Part shown: one piece after another, positions 53,377 through 62,398 of the stretch
How the letters are laid out: the number at the start of each line of letters is the position of its first letter
How positions within the stretch are numbered: the stretch's first letter is position 1
Assembly: GCF_003258295.1 (NCBI RefSeq)
Contig: NZ_QKYN01000066.1
Span: forward strand, 1-64,000
Source: Streptacidiphilus pinicola
Lineage (GTDB): Bacteria; Actinomycetota; Actinomycetes; Streptomycetales; Streptomycetaceae
Direction of reading: 5' to 3'
DNA length: 64,000 bases
The notes under the pieces: generated by a model
Database searches by the model: none
The model's input: the letters and a program-made list of their open reading frames with translations, nothing else
What the model was told of the DNA's origin: nothing
Translations under genes and position numbers: made by a program

Positions 53377-54672
53377 ATGAGCATCAGCCGCCGCGCCGTC
53401 CTCGCCACCGCGGGGACGGCGCTGCTGAGCGGCTGCGCAAGCAGCGGCACCAACGTCACCGGGCCCAACGGCACGCCCTCCTCACTGGAGGTCTTCTCCT
53501 GGTGGACCGAGGGCGGGGAGCACGCCGCGCTCGCCTCCTTGGTCAGCGAGTTCCACGTGCACAACCCGCACATCGACTTCATCAACCGCGCCGTCGCCGG
53601 GGGCGCCGGCGCCAACGCCAAGGCGGAGCTGGCCCGCCGCCTCGCGGCCGGCGACCCGCCGGACACCTTCCAGGGGCAGGCCGGCGCGATGCTCGACGAC
53701 TACGTCGACGCCGGGCAGCTGGAGGACCTCGGCTTCCTCTACCAGCAGCAGGGCTGGGACCGGACGCTCAGCGGCACGCTGCTGCAGCTGACGCAGCGCA
53801 AGGGCCGGCAGTGGTCGGTGCCGCTGGACATCCACCACATCAACGTGATCTGGGCCAACCGGCACGTCTGCGAGCGGGCCGGCGTGCCGACCGCGCCCGC
53901 CTCGGTCGACGACTTCGTCGCCGCCCTGCACAAGGTGGCCGCGACCGGCAAGAACCCGCTGGCCATCTCCGCGACGCCGAACGAGATCTGGCAGGTCAAG
54001 CACCTGATGGAGTGCCTGTTGTTGGCCGGGGTCGGCGCCGCCGCCTGGCCGGCGCTGTGGCGGACGGGCGCGAACTGGGCCTCCCCGCAGGTCACCCAGG
54101 CCCTGGAGCAGCTGCGCACGATCCTCGCGCTGGCCGTGAACCCGACGGCCGAGGTCTCCTGGAACCAGGCCAGCGCCATGGTCGGGCGCGGCGACGCCGC
54201 CTACCAGATCATGGGGGACTGGACCGAGGCCAGCTTCGTCCTCTCCGGCCTCTCGCCCCACCTCGACTACGGCTGGGCCCCGGCCCCCGGCACCGGCGAG
54301 GCGTTCCTGTTCGCCTCCGACTGCTTCACCCTGCCCAAGGGCGCCAAGGACCGCGACGCGGCCATCGCCTGGCTGGTCGAGTGCGGCAGCCAGGCCGGCC
54401 AGGACTCCTTCACGGCGGTCAAGGGCGCGATCCCGCCGCGCGCCGTGATCGGCGAGTCGGAGCGCGGGCTCTTCGACGTGTACTCGAACTGGTCGATGGT
54501 CGAGTGGACCACCAAGCAGGTCGTCGGCTCGCTCACGCACGGCGTGGTGGCCCGGGCGGCCTGGAACAACGCGATCGACGCCGCGCTGAACCAGTTCGTC
54601 ACCACGCGCGACCCCGCGCGCCTGCAGACGGCCCTGGAGGCCGCCGCGAAGCAGTACGCCGGAGCGATCTAG
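53377..54672 (+). CDS. Orphan ABC sugar-binding lipoprotein
   Basis: A 431-aa family-1 extracellular solute-binding protein. The N-terminal SRRAVLATAGTALLSGCASS combines a twin-Arg and a lipobox Cys. LEVFSWWTEGGEHAALASLVSEFHVHNPHIDFINRAVAGG and LPKGAKDRDAAIAWLVECGSQ are typical of sugar ABC receptors. ATG at 53377 follows AGAAGG. No permease or ATPase genes are adjacent, so the transporter must be elsewhere. A TGACG/CGTCA dyad lies near 53289-53300. Stop overlaps that of the convergent DeoR gene on a single CTAG. Confidence 0.88.
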   Translation: MSISRRAVLATAGTALLSGCASSGTNVTGPNGTPSSLEVFSWWTEGGEHAALASLVSEFHVHNPHIDFINRAVAGGAGANAKAELARRLAAGDPPDTFQGQAGAMLDDYVDAGQLEDLGFLYQQQGWDRTLSGTLLQLTQRKGRQWSVPLDIHHINVIWANRHVCERAGVPTAPASVDDFVAALHKVAATGKNPLAISATPNEIWQVKHLMECLLLAGVGAAAWPALWRTGANWASPQVTQALEQLRTILALAVNPTAEVSWNQASAMVGRGDAAYQIMGDWTEASFVLSGLSPHLDYGWAPAPGTGEAFLFASDCFTLPKGAKDRDAAIAWLVECGSQAGQDSFTAVKGAIPPRAVIGESERGLFDVYSNWSMVEWTTKQVVGSLTHGVVARAAWNNAIDAALNQFVTTRDPARLQTALEAAAKQYAGAI

Positions 54673-55472
54673 CCTCCCGGCCGCTGGCCCTGACCGCCGG
54701 CCACCAGCACCCGGCCGACCGCCGCCGAGGCCTGTTCCCGGGCCTCCGGCGGCAGTTCGGCGTCCGTCACCAGGGTGTGCACCGCCGACAGCGGGGCGTA
54801 GGAGGACAGGCTCACCACGCCCCACTTGCTGTGGTCCGCCAGCACCACCACCCGGCCCGCGCAGGCGATCAGGGCCCGGTTGGTCTCCGCCTCGGCGAGG
54901 TTGGGGGTGGTCAGACCGGCCGCCGGGTCGACGCCGTGGCAACCGAGGAAGAGCTGGTCCACGTGGAGGTCGTCCAGGGCCAGCGCGGCCATCGGGCCGA
55001 CCAGCGCGTCGCTGGGGGTGCGCACGCCGCCGGTGAGCACCACCGTCGGCCCCGGCCGGCCGGGGCGGCGCGCCTCGGCGAAGACCTCGGCGACGCGGAC
55101 CGAGTTGGTGACCACCGTGAGCCGCTCGACGCGCAGCAGGTTGCGGGCGAAGGCCCGCGTCGTGGTGCCGGCGGACAGGGCGATCGCGGTGCCGGGACGG
55201 ACCAGCCGGGCGGCGAGCTGCGCTATCTCGTCCTTGGCCTCCGGCTCCCACTCCTGCTTGGCGTCGAAGCCGGGCTCCACGCCGCCCGCGCCGTCGGCGT
55301 GCAGCGCGCCGCCGTGGACCTTCTCCACCAGGCCCAGCCGGGCCAGTTCGGCGAGGTCGCGGCGGATCGTCATGTCGGAGACGCCGAAGCGCGCGGACAG
55401 CTCCCCCACCCGCACGCTGCCGCTCCGCCGGATCTCCGCGAGGATCACTGACTGGCGCCGCTTCGCCAGCAT
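54669..55472 (-). CDS. DeoR/GlpR-family transcriptional repressor
   Basis: A 267-aa sugar-responsive repressor. The N-terminal HTH is RRQSVILAEIRRSGSVRVGELSARFGVSDMTIRRDLAELARLGLVEKVHGGAL. The C-terminal DeoR effector domain carries the sugar-phosphate loop ALSAGTTTRAFARNL, VVTNSVRVAEVF, VLTGGVRTPSDALVGPMA, LGCHGVDPAAGLTTPNLAEAETNRALI and VVLADHSKWGV. ATG at 55472 has GAGGGGAG upstream. Convergent with the orphan binding protein and sharing CTAG with its stop; it may still act on that transporter (inference). Confidence 0.92.
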   Translation of the reverse strand: MLAKRRQSVILAEIRRSGSVRVGELSARFGVSDMTIRRDLAELARLGLVEKVHGGALHADGAGGVEPGFDAKQEWEPEAKDEIAQLAARLVRPGTAIALSAGTTTRAFARNLLRVERLTVVTNSVRVAEVFAEARRPGRPGPTVVLTGGVRTPSDALVGPMAALALDDLHVDQLFLGCHGVDPAAGLTTPNLAEAETNRALIACAGRVVVLADHSKWGVVSLSSYAPLSAVHTLVTDAELPPEAREQASAAVGRVLVAGGQGQRPGG

Positions 55473-55531
55473 GCCGCTCCCCTCGCCGCGAGAGACGGCC
55501 GCCTCACAGAGTCGGACGCCATAGAACGCAA

Positions 55532-56521
55532 TCAAACAGGATCGCGCATATCACATGCCCCGGGCGCGGTCGGTGTCAAGGGGTCGCGCAGCTCAGCCGC
55601 CGGCGTCGCCGACGGGGCGTCAGTTCCCTTGCGGGCCTGCCGCAGCCCGTCGACGGTCAGGACCAGCAGCGCCACCCAGACCAGCGCGAAGCCCGCCCAG
55701 CGCTCCGGCGGCATGTGCTCGTGGAAGACCGCGATCCCGAGCAGGAACTGGAAGACCGGCGCCAGGTACTGCAGCAGACCCATCGTGGTCAGCGGCACCC
55801 GCACCGCGGCCGCGCCGAAGGCGACCAGCGGGACGGCCGTCACGACCCCGCACAGGGCCAGCAGCGCGGCGTGGCCGGGCCCGTGGGCGGCGAAGGTGGA
55901 CTGGCCGCTCGCGGAGAGCCAGCCCAGGTAGCCGACGGCGGGCAGGAAGAGGAAGGCGGTCTCCACCGCGAACCCCTCCAGGCCGCCCAGGTTCACCGTC
56001 TTCTTCAGCAGCCCGTAGGTGGCGAAGGAGAAGGCCAGCGTCAGCGCGATCCACGGCAGCCGGCCGTAGCCGAGCGTCAGCACCAGCACCGCGACGGCGC
56101 CGGTCGCGACCGCGGCCCACTGCGCGGGCCGAAGACGCTCCCTCAGGACCAGCACGCCGAAGGTGATGGTGACCAGCGGGTTGATGAAGTAGCCGAGCGA
56201 GGTCTCGACGACGTGGCCGCTGTTGACGCCCCAGATGTACATCCCCCAGTTGACGCTGATCACCGCGGCGGCGAGGCCGATCAGCGCGAGCCGCTTGGGC
56301 TGCCGCAGCAGCGGGCGGATCCAGGACAGCGCGTCGGGGTTCCGGATCCGGCTGACGCCCAGCAGCACCACGGCCGCGACCAGCGACCAGGCCATCCGGT
56401 CGGCCAGGATCTCCCAGGCGCCGGCCGGCTTCAGCAGGGGCCAGTACAGGGGGAAGAACCCCCACATGGCGTAGGCGGCGAAGCCCAGGGTCAAACCCTT
56501 GCGTTGCTCATTACCTCTCAC
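55532..56521 (-). CDS. rarD: EamA/RhaT-family permease RarD
   Basis: A 329-aa ten-helix drug/metabolite transporter. Motifs: LTLGFAAYAMWGFFPLYWPLLKPAGAWEILADRMAWSL, VNWGMYIWGVNSGHVVETSLGYFINPL, VTITFGVLVLRERL, YGLLKKTV, AVRVPLTTMGLLQYLAPVFQFLLGIAVFHEHMPPERWAGF. These are the RarD signature. The start is GTG at 56521 (VRGNEQRKG); no strong ribosome site. Substrate unproven, probably an aromatic or amino-acid efflux. The gene ends close to the DeoR promoter region (59 nt). Confidence 0.92.
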   Translation of the reverse strand: MRGNEQRKGLTLGFAAYAMWGFFPLYWPLLKPAGAWEILADRMAWSLVAAVVLLGVSRIRNPDALSWIRPLLRQPKRLALIGLAAAVISVNWGMYIWGVNSGHVVETSLGYFINPLVTITFGVLVLRERLRPAQWAAVATGAVAVLVLTLGYGRLPWIALTLAFSFATYGLLKKTVNLGGLEGFAVETAFLFLPAVGYLGWLSASGQSTFAAHGPGHAALLALCGVVTAVPLVAFGAAAVRVPLTTMGLLQYLAPVFQFLLGIAVFHEHMPPERWAGFALVWVALLVLTVDGLRQARKGTDAPSATPAAELRDPLTPTAPGACDMRDPV

Positions 56522-56574
56522 CCGAGGACGGTAAACGAGACCGCCCCCGGGCGGGAAGTCGGTTCTGCCCGGGA

Positions 56575-58632
56575 CTACTGCATCTCGTCCGCGTGGTCGG
56601 AGCCCTCGATGGTGTGGTCGAGGTGGTCCAGCTTCTCCACCTTGACGCCGGTGGCCTCGGCCACCTCCAGCTCGTCGTGGGCGCTCACCACGTCGAACGG
56701 GACGATGGTGGTGACCACGTTCGGCAGCTTGCCCACGGCGCGGGCGATCTGGTCGGGCGTGCGGCGGTGCAGCAGGCGGCCCAGCACCGGCGAGTAGTTG
56801 CGCTCCGGGATCAGCAGCGTGATCTGGCTCTTCTCCCGCTTGGCGGTCCGGGCGATCAGCTCGACCAGGGCCCGGTTGATCCGGCGGTCGGGGCACTCGA
56901 CGATCTCCAGCGACAGGTCGCCGACCTCGACGTTGTTCCACTGCAGCCGCAGGCGGTCGGCCTCGCGGTCGTCCGTCATGAAGTGCACGGCGCGGATCTC
57001 CGCCGGGCGCAGCGAGCGGGCGTAGCGGATCGCCTTGAGCACGGCCAGGTCGACGCGGTCGACCAGGATGTACATCACCTGGCGGCGCGGGATCGGCTTG
57101 GTCGCGTCGACCGGGGCCATGGCCAGCGCCTCGGCCTCCTCCCGGTAGCGCTTGTTGACCTTGATCAGCGACCAGACACCGATCGGGAAGATCACCACGA
57201 CGACCCAGGCGCCCTCGGTGAACTTGGTGACCGCGAAGATCCCCACGACCGCGAGGGAGGCGATCGCGGCCGCGCCGTTGATGCCGACCTTGACCTTCCA
57301 CTTGCCCTCGCGGCGGTCCAGGTGGTGCTTGACCATGCCCGCGCCGGCCATGGTGAAGCCGGTGAACACGCCGATCGCGTAGAGCGAGACCAGCGAGGAC
57401 AGGTCGCTGTTGGTGGCGATGAGCAGCACCAGCGAGACGGCCGTCAGCACGATGATGCCGCTGGAGAAGGCGAGGCGGTGCCCGCGCCGGGTGAGCTGGC
57501 GCGGCAGGAACGAGTCCTCCGCGACGAAGCTGGCCAGGAACGGGAAGCCGTTGAAGGAGGTGTTGGCGCCGGTGTAGAGGACCAGCGCGGTGGCCAGCTG
57601 CACGAAGACCAGCGCCGCGTAGCCGATCCAGCTGCTGCCGAAGGCCCAGCTGGCCTCCTGCGACACGACCGTCGGGGTGCCGTCGGTGTAGGGCATGGCG
57701 TGGGTGATGTGCGCCAGCAGCGAGACGCCGAGGACACCGGTACCGAGCACGGCCGACATCACGACCATGGTCTTGCGGGCGTTCTTGCCCTGCGGGCTCT
57801 GGAAGACGCTGACGCCGTTGGAGATGGCCTCCAGGCCGGTCAGCGAGGAACCGCCGTTGGCGAAGGCGCGCAGCATGGTCAGCAGCGCGGCGCCGTAGAA
57901 GAAGCCGTGCTCACCGCTGCCGAGGGTGTACATGCCCTGGACGTGGGTGTTCAGCTGGGTGTGGTCGCCGGTGAGGAAGCGGATGAAGCCGACGATCACC
58001 AGCAGGCCCATACCGGCCATGAACAGGTAGGCAGGCAGCGCGAAGGCACGACCGGCCTCGCGGATGCCGCGCAGGTTGCCCCAGCACAGCAGCAGCACGA
58101 CCGCGACGGTCAGCCACAGCTTGTGGACGCCGACGAAGTCTATGAAGGAGTTGTTCCCCCACAGGAACTGCCCGAGGGAGACGATCGCGTCGGTGCCGGC
58201 GGCCGCCTGGACGGCCACGGTGACGATGTAGTCGATCAGCAGCGCGACGGCCGCGATCTGGGCGACCCTGGGGCCGAAGTTCTCGCGTGCGACGACGTAG
58301 GAACCGCCCGCCCGGGTGTAGACCGAGACGACCTCGCGGTACGAGAAGGTCAGCAGGACCAGCAGACCCAGGATGACGAAGGTCAGCGGGATCAGCGCGG
58401 TGAAGGCGGCGATGCCGATCGCGGGGATCAGGATCACCAGCATCTGCTCGGAGCCGTACGCCATGGACGAGATGCAGTCCGAGGCCAGCACGCCGAGTGC
58501 GACGGAGTTGGAGAGCTTCTCGTGGGTGAGCTGTTCGGTGACCAGAGGCTTTCCGAGCAAACGTTTCTTCACTCGGTAGCCGAGGCTCTCCGGGAGTTCG
58601 ACCTCGCCAGAGGGGCTGATGGTGCCGGCCAT
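56575..58632 (-). CDS. APC-family permease of the KimA potassium importer type
   Basis: A 685-aa protein with twelve or so helices and a C-terminal cytoplasmic domain. The N-terminal KRLLGKPLVTEQLTHEKLSNSVALGVLASDCISSMAYGSEQMLVILIPAIG closely follows the KimA/YdaO pattern (KxFLIGKPL..LSSDALSSVAYGTEQ). The C-terminal domain (VMYILVDRVDLAVLKAIRYARSLRPAEIRAVHFMTDD..LIPERNYSPVLGRLLHRRTPDQIARAVGKLPNVVTTIVP) is the cytosolic part that binds c-di-AMP in KimA. ATG at 58632 preferred; ATG 58674 is possible. No riboswitch in the 120-nt leader. Confidence 0.88.
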   Translation of the reverse strand: MAGTISPSGEVELPESLGYRVKKRLLGKPLVTEQLTHEKLSNSVALGVLASDCISSMAYGSEQMLVILIPAIGIAAFTALIPLTFVILGLLVLLTFSYREVVSVYTRAGGSYVVARENFGPRVAQIAAVALLIDYIVTVAVQAAAGTDAIVSLGQFLWGNNSFIDFVGVHKLWLTVAVVLLLCWGNLRGIREAGRAFALPAYLFMAGMGLLVIVGFIRFLTGDHTQLNTHVQGMYTLGSGEHGFFYGAALLTMLRAFANGGSSLTGLEAISNGVSVFQSPQGKNARKTMVVMSAVLGTGVLGVSLLAHITHAMPYTDGTPTVVSQEASWAFGSSWIGYAALVFVQLATALVLYTGANTSFNGFPFLASFVAEDSFLPRQLTRRGHRLAFSSGIIVLTAVSLVLLIATNSDLSSLVSLYAIGVFTGFTMAGAGMVKHHLDRREGKWKVKVGINGAAAIASLAVVGIFAVTKFTEGAWVVVVIFPIGVWSLIKVNKRYREEAEALAMAPVDATKPIPRRQVMYILVDRVDLAVLKAIRYARSLRPAEIRAVHFMTDDREADRLRLQWNNVEVGDLSLEIVECPDRRINRALVELIARTAKREKSQITLLIPERNYSPVLGRLLHRRTPDQIARAVGKLPNVVTTIVPFDVVSAHDELEVAEATGVKVEKLDHLDHTIEGSDHADEMQ

Positions 58633-58752
58633 GGTGTGGATTCCGATCCGGGCGGGAGTGGACCGTACATGCATACTCCCGCCCGATAAGACAAATCGGA
58701 CATCCTTAACGCGCAGCCGGGATCTTAGCGGACCCCTAACGCAGGTGTGACC

Positions 58753-59682
58753 TCACCGAACCATCCATGTGTCGGAACCGCTAAGAAGCGCGCCCAGATC
58801 CCCCTCACCACGCTCGGTGACGGCCTGTTCCAGCTGCGCGTTCAGCTGCCGGTCGTAGCTGGGCCGCTCGACCGCGCGCAGCACACCGATCGGCGTCGGC
58901 TCGGAGAGTCGCGAGAGCGCGAACGCCCGCGTCGGGTCCGGGTCGGTCACGTCGTGGACGTGTTCCTCGCCGTTCACGGTGTACGGCTGCCCGTGCTCCA
59001 GCCGCAGCAGGGCGCTGTCCCGCGTCTCCGGGTCCTTCAGGACCTCGAACGCGCCGTCGTTGAAGATGTTGCAGTTCTGGTAGATCTCCACCAGCGCGGT
59101 GCCCTGGTGCTCGGCGGCCGCGCGCAGCACCGAGGTGAGGTGCTTGCGGTCGGAGTCGATGGTGCGGGCCACGAAGCCCGCCTCCGCGCCGAGCGCGAGC
59201 GACAGCGGCCGGAACGGCTCGTCCAGGGAGCCCATCGGCGTGGACTTGGTGATCTTGCCGGGCTCGCTGGTCGGCGAGTACTGGCCCTTGGTGAGGCCGT
59301 AGATCCGGTTGTTGAACAGCAGGATCTTCAGGTTCACGTTGCGGCGCAGCGCGTGGATCAGGTGGTTGCCGCCGATGGACAGCGCGTCGCCGTCCCCGGT
59401 GATCACCCAGACCGACAGGTCCGGCCGCGAGGAGGCGAGGCCGGTGGCGATCGCCGGGGCGCGGCCGTGGATCGAGTGCATCCCGTAGGTGTTGAGGTAG
59501 TACGGGAAGCGCGAGGAGCAACCGATCCCGGAGACGAAGACGATGTTCTCCCGGGCGATGCCGAGCTCCGGCAGGAAGCCCTGCACGGCGGCGAGGATCG
59601 CGTAGTCCCCGCAGCCGGGGCACCAGCGCACCTCCTGGTCGGACTTGAAGTCCTTCGCCGTCAGCTTCAGAAGATCAGTCAT
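58753..59682 (-). CDS. korB: 2-oxoacid:ferredoxin oxidoreductase beta subunit (KorB)
   Basis: A 309-aa TPP-binding subunit that decarboxylates 2-oxoglutarate (or related oxoacids) to acyl-CoA with ferredoxin. CPGCGDYAILAAVQGFLPELGI (Fe-S/TPP), GCSSRFPYYLNTYGMHSIHGRAPAIATG, VITGDGDALSIGGNHLIHALRRNVNLKILLFNNRIYGLTKGQYSPTSEPG are standard KorB motifs. Start overlaps the korA stop by 8 nt. Terminates 71-120 nt upstream of the KimA start region. Confidence 0.95.
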   Translation of the reverse strand: MTDLLKLTAKDFKSDQEVRWCPGCGDYAILAAVQGFLPELGIARENIVFVSGIGCSSRFPYYLNTYGMHSIHGRAPAIATGLASSRPDLSVWVITGDGDALSIGGNHLIHALRRNVNLKILLFNNRIYGLTKGQYSPTSEPGKITKSTPMGSLDEPFRPLSLALGAEAGFVARTIDSDRKHLTSVLRAAAEHQGTALVEIYQNCNIFNDGAFEVLKDPETRDSALLRLEHGQPYTVNGEEHVHDVTDPDPTRAFALSRLSEPTPIGVLRAVERPSYDRQLNAQLEQAVTERGEGDLGALLSGSDTWMVR

Positions 59683-61588
59683 CGAGCGCCTCCGAGATGA
59701 CGGCGGCCAGCTGGGCGGCCTTGAACGGCATGCCGCTGACCTGCGTGAACGAACGGGCGTCGACGAGATACCTGGCCCGCAGCAGCATCGCGAGCTGACC
59801 GAGGTTCATCTCCGGCACCAGCACCCGCTCGTAGCGCCCCAGCACCTCGCCCAGGTTGGCCGGGAACGGGTTGAGGTGGCGCAGGTGGGCCTGGGCGACC
59901 TTGCCGCCCGCCGCACGGGCCCGCCGGACCCCGGCGGCGATCGGCCCGAAGGTCGAGCCCCAGCCCAGGACCAGCAGGTCCGCGTCGCCGCTCGGGTCGT
60001 CGACCGTCAGGTCCGGCACGGCGATGCCGTCGATCTTGGCCTGGCGGGTGCGGACCATGTGGTCGTGGTTGGCCGGGTCGTAGGAGATGTTCCCCGTCCC
60101 GTCCTGCTTCTCGATGCCGCCGACGCGGTGCTCCAGACCCGGGGTGCCCGGCACCGCCCACGGGCGGGCCAGCGTCTCCGGGTCGCGCAGGTAGGGCCAG
60201 AAGTCGCCCGACCCGTCGGGGGCGTTCGGCTCGGTCGCGAACTCCACCCGCAGGTCCGGCAGCTCGGAGAGCTCCGGCACCCGCCACGGCTCGCTGCCGT
60301 TGGCCAGGTAGCCGTCGGAGAGCAGGAACACCGGGGTGCGGTAGGTCAGCGCGATCCGCGCCGCCTCCAGCGCCATGGTGAAGCACTCCCCGGGCGAGGC
60401 GGGCGCCACGATCGGCACCGGAGCCTCGCCGTTGCGGCCGAACATCGCCTGCAGCAGGTCCGCCTGCTCGGTCTTGGTCGGCAGGCCCGTCGACGGGCCG
60501 CCGCGCTGGATGTCGACGACCACCAGCGGCAGCTCCAGGGAGACCGCGAGGCCGATCGTCTCGCTCTTGAGCGCGATGCCGGGGCCGGACGTCGTGGTCA
60601 CGCCGAGCGCCCCGCCGAAGGCCGCGCCGAGCGCCGCGCCGATGCCGGCGATCTCGTCCTCGGCCTGGAAGGTGCGCACGCCGAAGTTCTTGTGCTTGGA
60701 CAGCTCGTGCAGGATGTCGGAGGCCGGCGTGATCGGGTAGGAGCCGAGGAACAGCGACAGGCCGGACTGCTTCGAGGCCGCGATCAGGCCGTAGGCCAGC
60801 GCCAGGTTGCCGGAGATGTTGCGGTACCGGCCGGGAGTGAAGGCCTTCGCCGCGGGCGCCACCTCGTAGGAGACCGCGAAGGACTCGGTGGTCTCGCCGT
60901 AGTTCCAGCCCGCGCGGAAGGCCAGCACGTTGGCCTCGGCGATGTCGGGCTTCTTGGCGAACTTGGAGCGCAGGAACGTCTCGGTGCCCTCGGTGGGCCG
61001 GTGGTACATCCACGACAGCAGGCCGAGCGCGAACATGTTCTTGGCCCGCTCGGCGTCCTTGCGCGCCAGCGAGGTCTCCTTCAGCGCCTCCACGGTCAGC
61101 GTGGTCAGCGCGACGGGGTGCACCCGGTACTCCTGCAGCGTCCCGTCGTCCAGCGGGTCCGCCTGCCAGCCGACCTTGGACAGCGCGCGCTTGGTGAACT
61201 CGTCGGTGTTGACGATGATCTCCGCGCCGCGCGGCAGGTCGGCCAGGTTGGCCTTGAGCGCCGCCGGGTTCATCGCGACCAGCACGTCCGGCGCGTCGCC
61301 GGGGGTGAGGATGTCGTGGTCCGCGAAGTGCAGCTGGAACGAGGACACACCCGGCAGCGTGCCTGCGGGGGCCCGGATCTCGGCCGGGAAGTTCGGCAGC
61401 GTCGACAGGTCGTTCCCGAAACCGGCCGTCTCGGAGGTGAACCGGTCACCGGTCAGCTGCATCCCGTCACCGGAGTCGCCGGCGAACCGGATCACGACGC
61501 GGTCGAGCCGCCGCACCCCCTTGGCGGGGCTGCGCTGCCCGGGCGACTCGTCGAACGTAGAACCCGGCTCCTCGACCCTGCTGGTCAC
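59675..61588 (-). CDS. korA: 2-oxoacid:ferredoxin oxidoreductase alpha subunit (KorA, gamma-alpha fusion)
   Basis: A 637-aa subunit fusing a gamma domain (residues about 25-190: LDRVVIRFAGDSGDGMQLTGDRF) with the alpha pyrimidine/CoA domains (GNLALAYGLIAASKQSGLSLFLGSYPITPASDILHELSKHKNFGVRTFQAEDEIAGIGAALGAAFGGALGVTTTSGPGIALKSE, RGGPSTGLPTKTEQADLLQAMFGRNGEAPV). The GTG at 61588 has GAGGGAGG upstream, better than ATG 61609. Forms an operon with korB. A TetR-like operator lies 94 nt upstream (site E). In mycobacteria the oxygen-tolerant KorAB is used when fatty acids are catabolised (published). Confidence 0.95.
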   Translation of the reverse strand: MTSRVEEPGSTFDESPGQRSPAKGVRRLDRVVIRFAGDSGDGMQLTGDRFTSETAGFGNDLSTLPNFPAEIRAPAGTLPGVSSFQLHFADHDILTPGDAPDVLVAMNPAALKANLADLPRGAEIIVNTDEFTKRALSKVGWQADPLDDGTLQEYRVHPVALTTLTVEALKETSLARKDAERAKNMFALGLLSWMYHRPTEGTETFLRSKFAKKPDIAEANVLAFRAGWNYGETTESFAVSYEVAPAAKAFTPGRYRNISGNLALAYGLIAASKQSGLSLFLGSYPITPASDILHELSKHKNFGVRTFQAEDEIAGIGAALGAAFGGALGVTTTSGPGIALKSETIGLAVSLELPLVVVDIQRGGPSTGLPTKTEQADLLQAMFGRNGEAPVPIVAPASPGECFTMALEAARIALTYRTPVFLLSDGYLANGSEPWRVPELSELPDLRVEFATEPNAPDGSGDFWPYLRDPETLARPWAVPGTPGLEHRVGGIEKQDGTGNISYDPANHDHMVRTRQAKIDGIAVPDLTVDDPSGDADLLVLGWGSTFGPIAAGVRRARAAGGKVAQAHLRHLNPFPANLGEVLGRYERVLVPEMNLGQLAMLLRARYLVDARSFTQVSGMPFKAAQLAAVISEALDD

Positions 61589-61681
61589 GACGTGGGCCTC
61601 CCTCATCACCGATGGTGGTGCTCCGCATCAAAGATCCTATGCCCGCGAGGTGCCCCGGCGGGGGATCCCACGAACAGGATA

Positions 61682-61698
61682 TCTGACGGCCCGTCAGG
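61682..61698. promoter_or_regulatory. TetR-like operator, site E
   Basis: TCTGACGGCCCGTCAGG, with perfect CTGACG/CGTCAG arms. It abuts the end of the LuxR regulator gene and is upstream of korA. Confidence 0.7.
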
Positions 61699-62382
61699 TC
61701 AGGAATTCAGGTAGGTCAGCACCGCCAGCACCCGGCGATGGTCCTCGGCGCTCTGGCCCAGACCCAGCTTGGCGAAGATGTTGCTGACGTGCTTCTCCAC
61801 GGCCCCGTCGGAGACCACCAGCTGCCGCGCCACGGCGGCGTTGCTGCGGCCCTCGGCCATCAGGCCCAGCACCTCGCGTTCGCGCGGCGTGAGGTCCGCT
61901 AGCACGTCCCGTTTGCGGCTCCGGCCGAGCAGCTGGGCCACCACCTCCGGGTCCAGGGCGGTGCCGCCGCGCGCCACCCGGGAGACCGCGTCGACGAACT
62001 CGCGCACCTCCGCCACCCGGTCCTTGAGCAGGTAGCCGACGCCGCGCGTGGAGCCCGCCAGCAGCTCCGAGGCGTAGCGCTCCTCCACGTACTGGGACAG
62101 CACCAGGGTGCCGACGCCCGGGTGGCGCTCGCGCAGCGCGATGCAGGCCCGCACGCCCTCGTCGGTGTGGGTGGGCGGCATCCGCACGTCCGCCACGACC
62201 ACGTCCGGCAGGCCCTCCGGGGACGCCGCCAGCTCCTCGGCGAGGGCCAGCAGCGCCTCGCCGTCCTCCACCGCGCCGACCACCTTCAACCCGCGGTCGG
62301 TCAGCAGTCTGGTGAGCCCCTCACGGAGCAGCACGGAATCCTCGGCGATCACAACACGGAGCGGTGCGGACTCAAGCGGCAT
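61699..62382 (-). CDS. LuxR/NarL-family response regulator
   Basis: A 227-aa regulator. The receiver domain has [15 protein letters not shown], the phospho-Asp in [17 protein letters not shown], and [13 protein letters not shown]. The LuxR HTH is [51 protein letters not shown] at 62382 (or GTG 62388) lies 10-16 nt after the polyprenyl synthase stop, so it is probably read with that gene. It lacks an adjacent kinase; the sensor kinase at 1194 is the obvious candidate partner. The family is the one that controls DesK-like kinases. Confidence 0.92.
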   Translation of the reverse strand: MPLESAPLRVVIAEDSVLLREGLTRLLTDRGLKVVGAVEDGEALLALAEELAASPEGLPDVVVADVRMPPTHTDEGVRACIALRERHPGVGTLVLSQYVEERYASELLAGSTRGVGYLLKDRVAEVREFVDAVSRVARGGTALDPEVVAQLLGRSRKRDVLADLTPREREVLGLMAEGRSNAAVARQLVVSDGAVEKHVSNIFAKLGLGQSAEDHRRVLAVLTYLNS

Positions 62383-62398
62383 CGTCACATGCTAGAGG

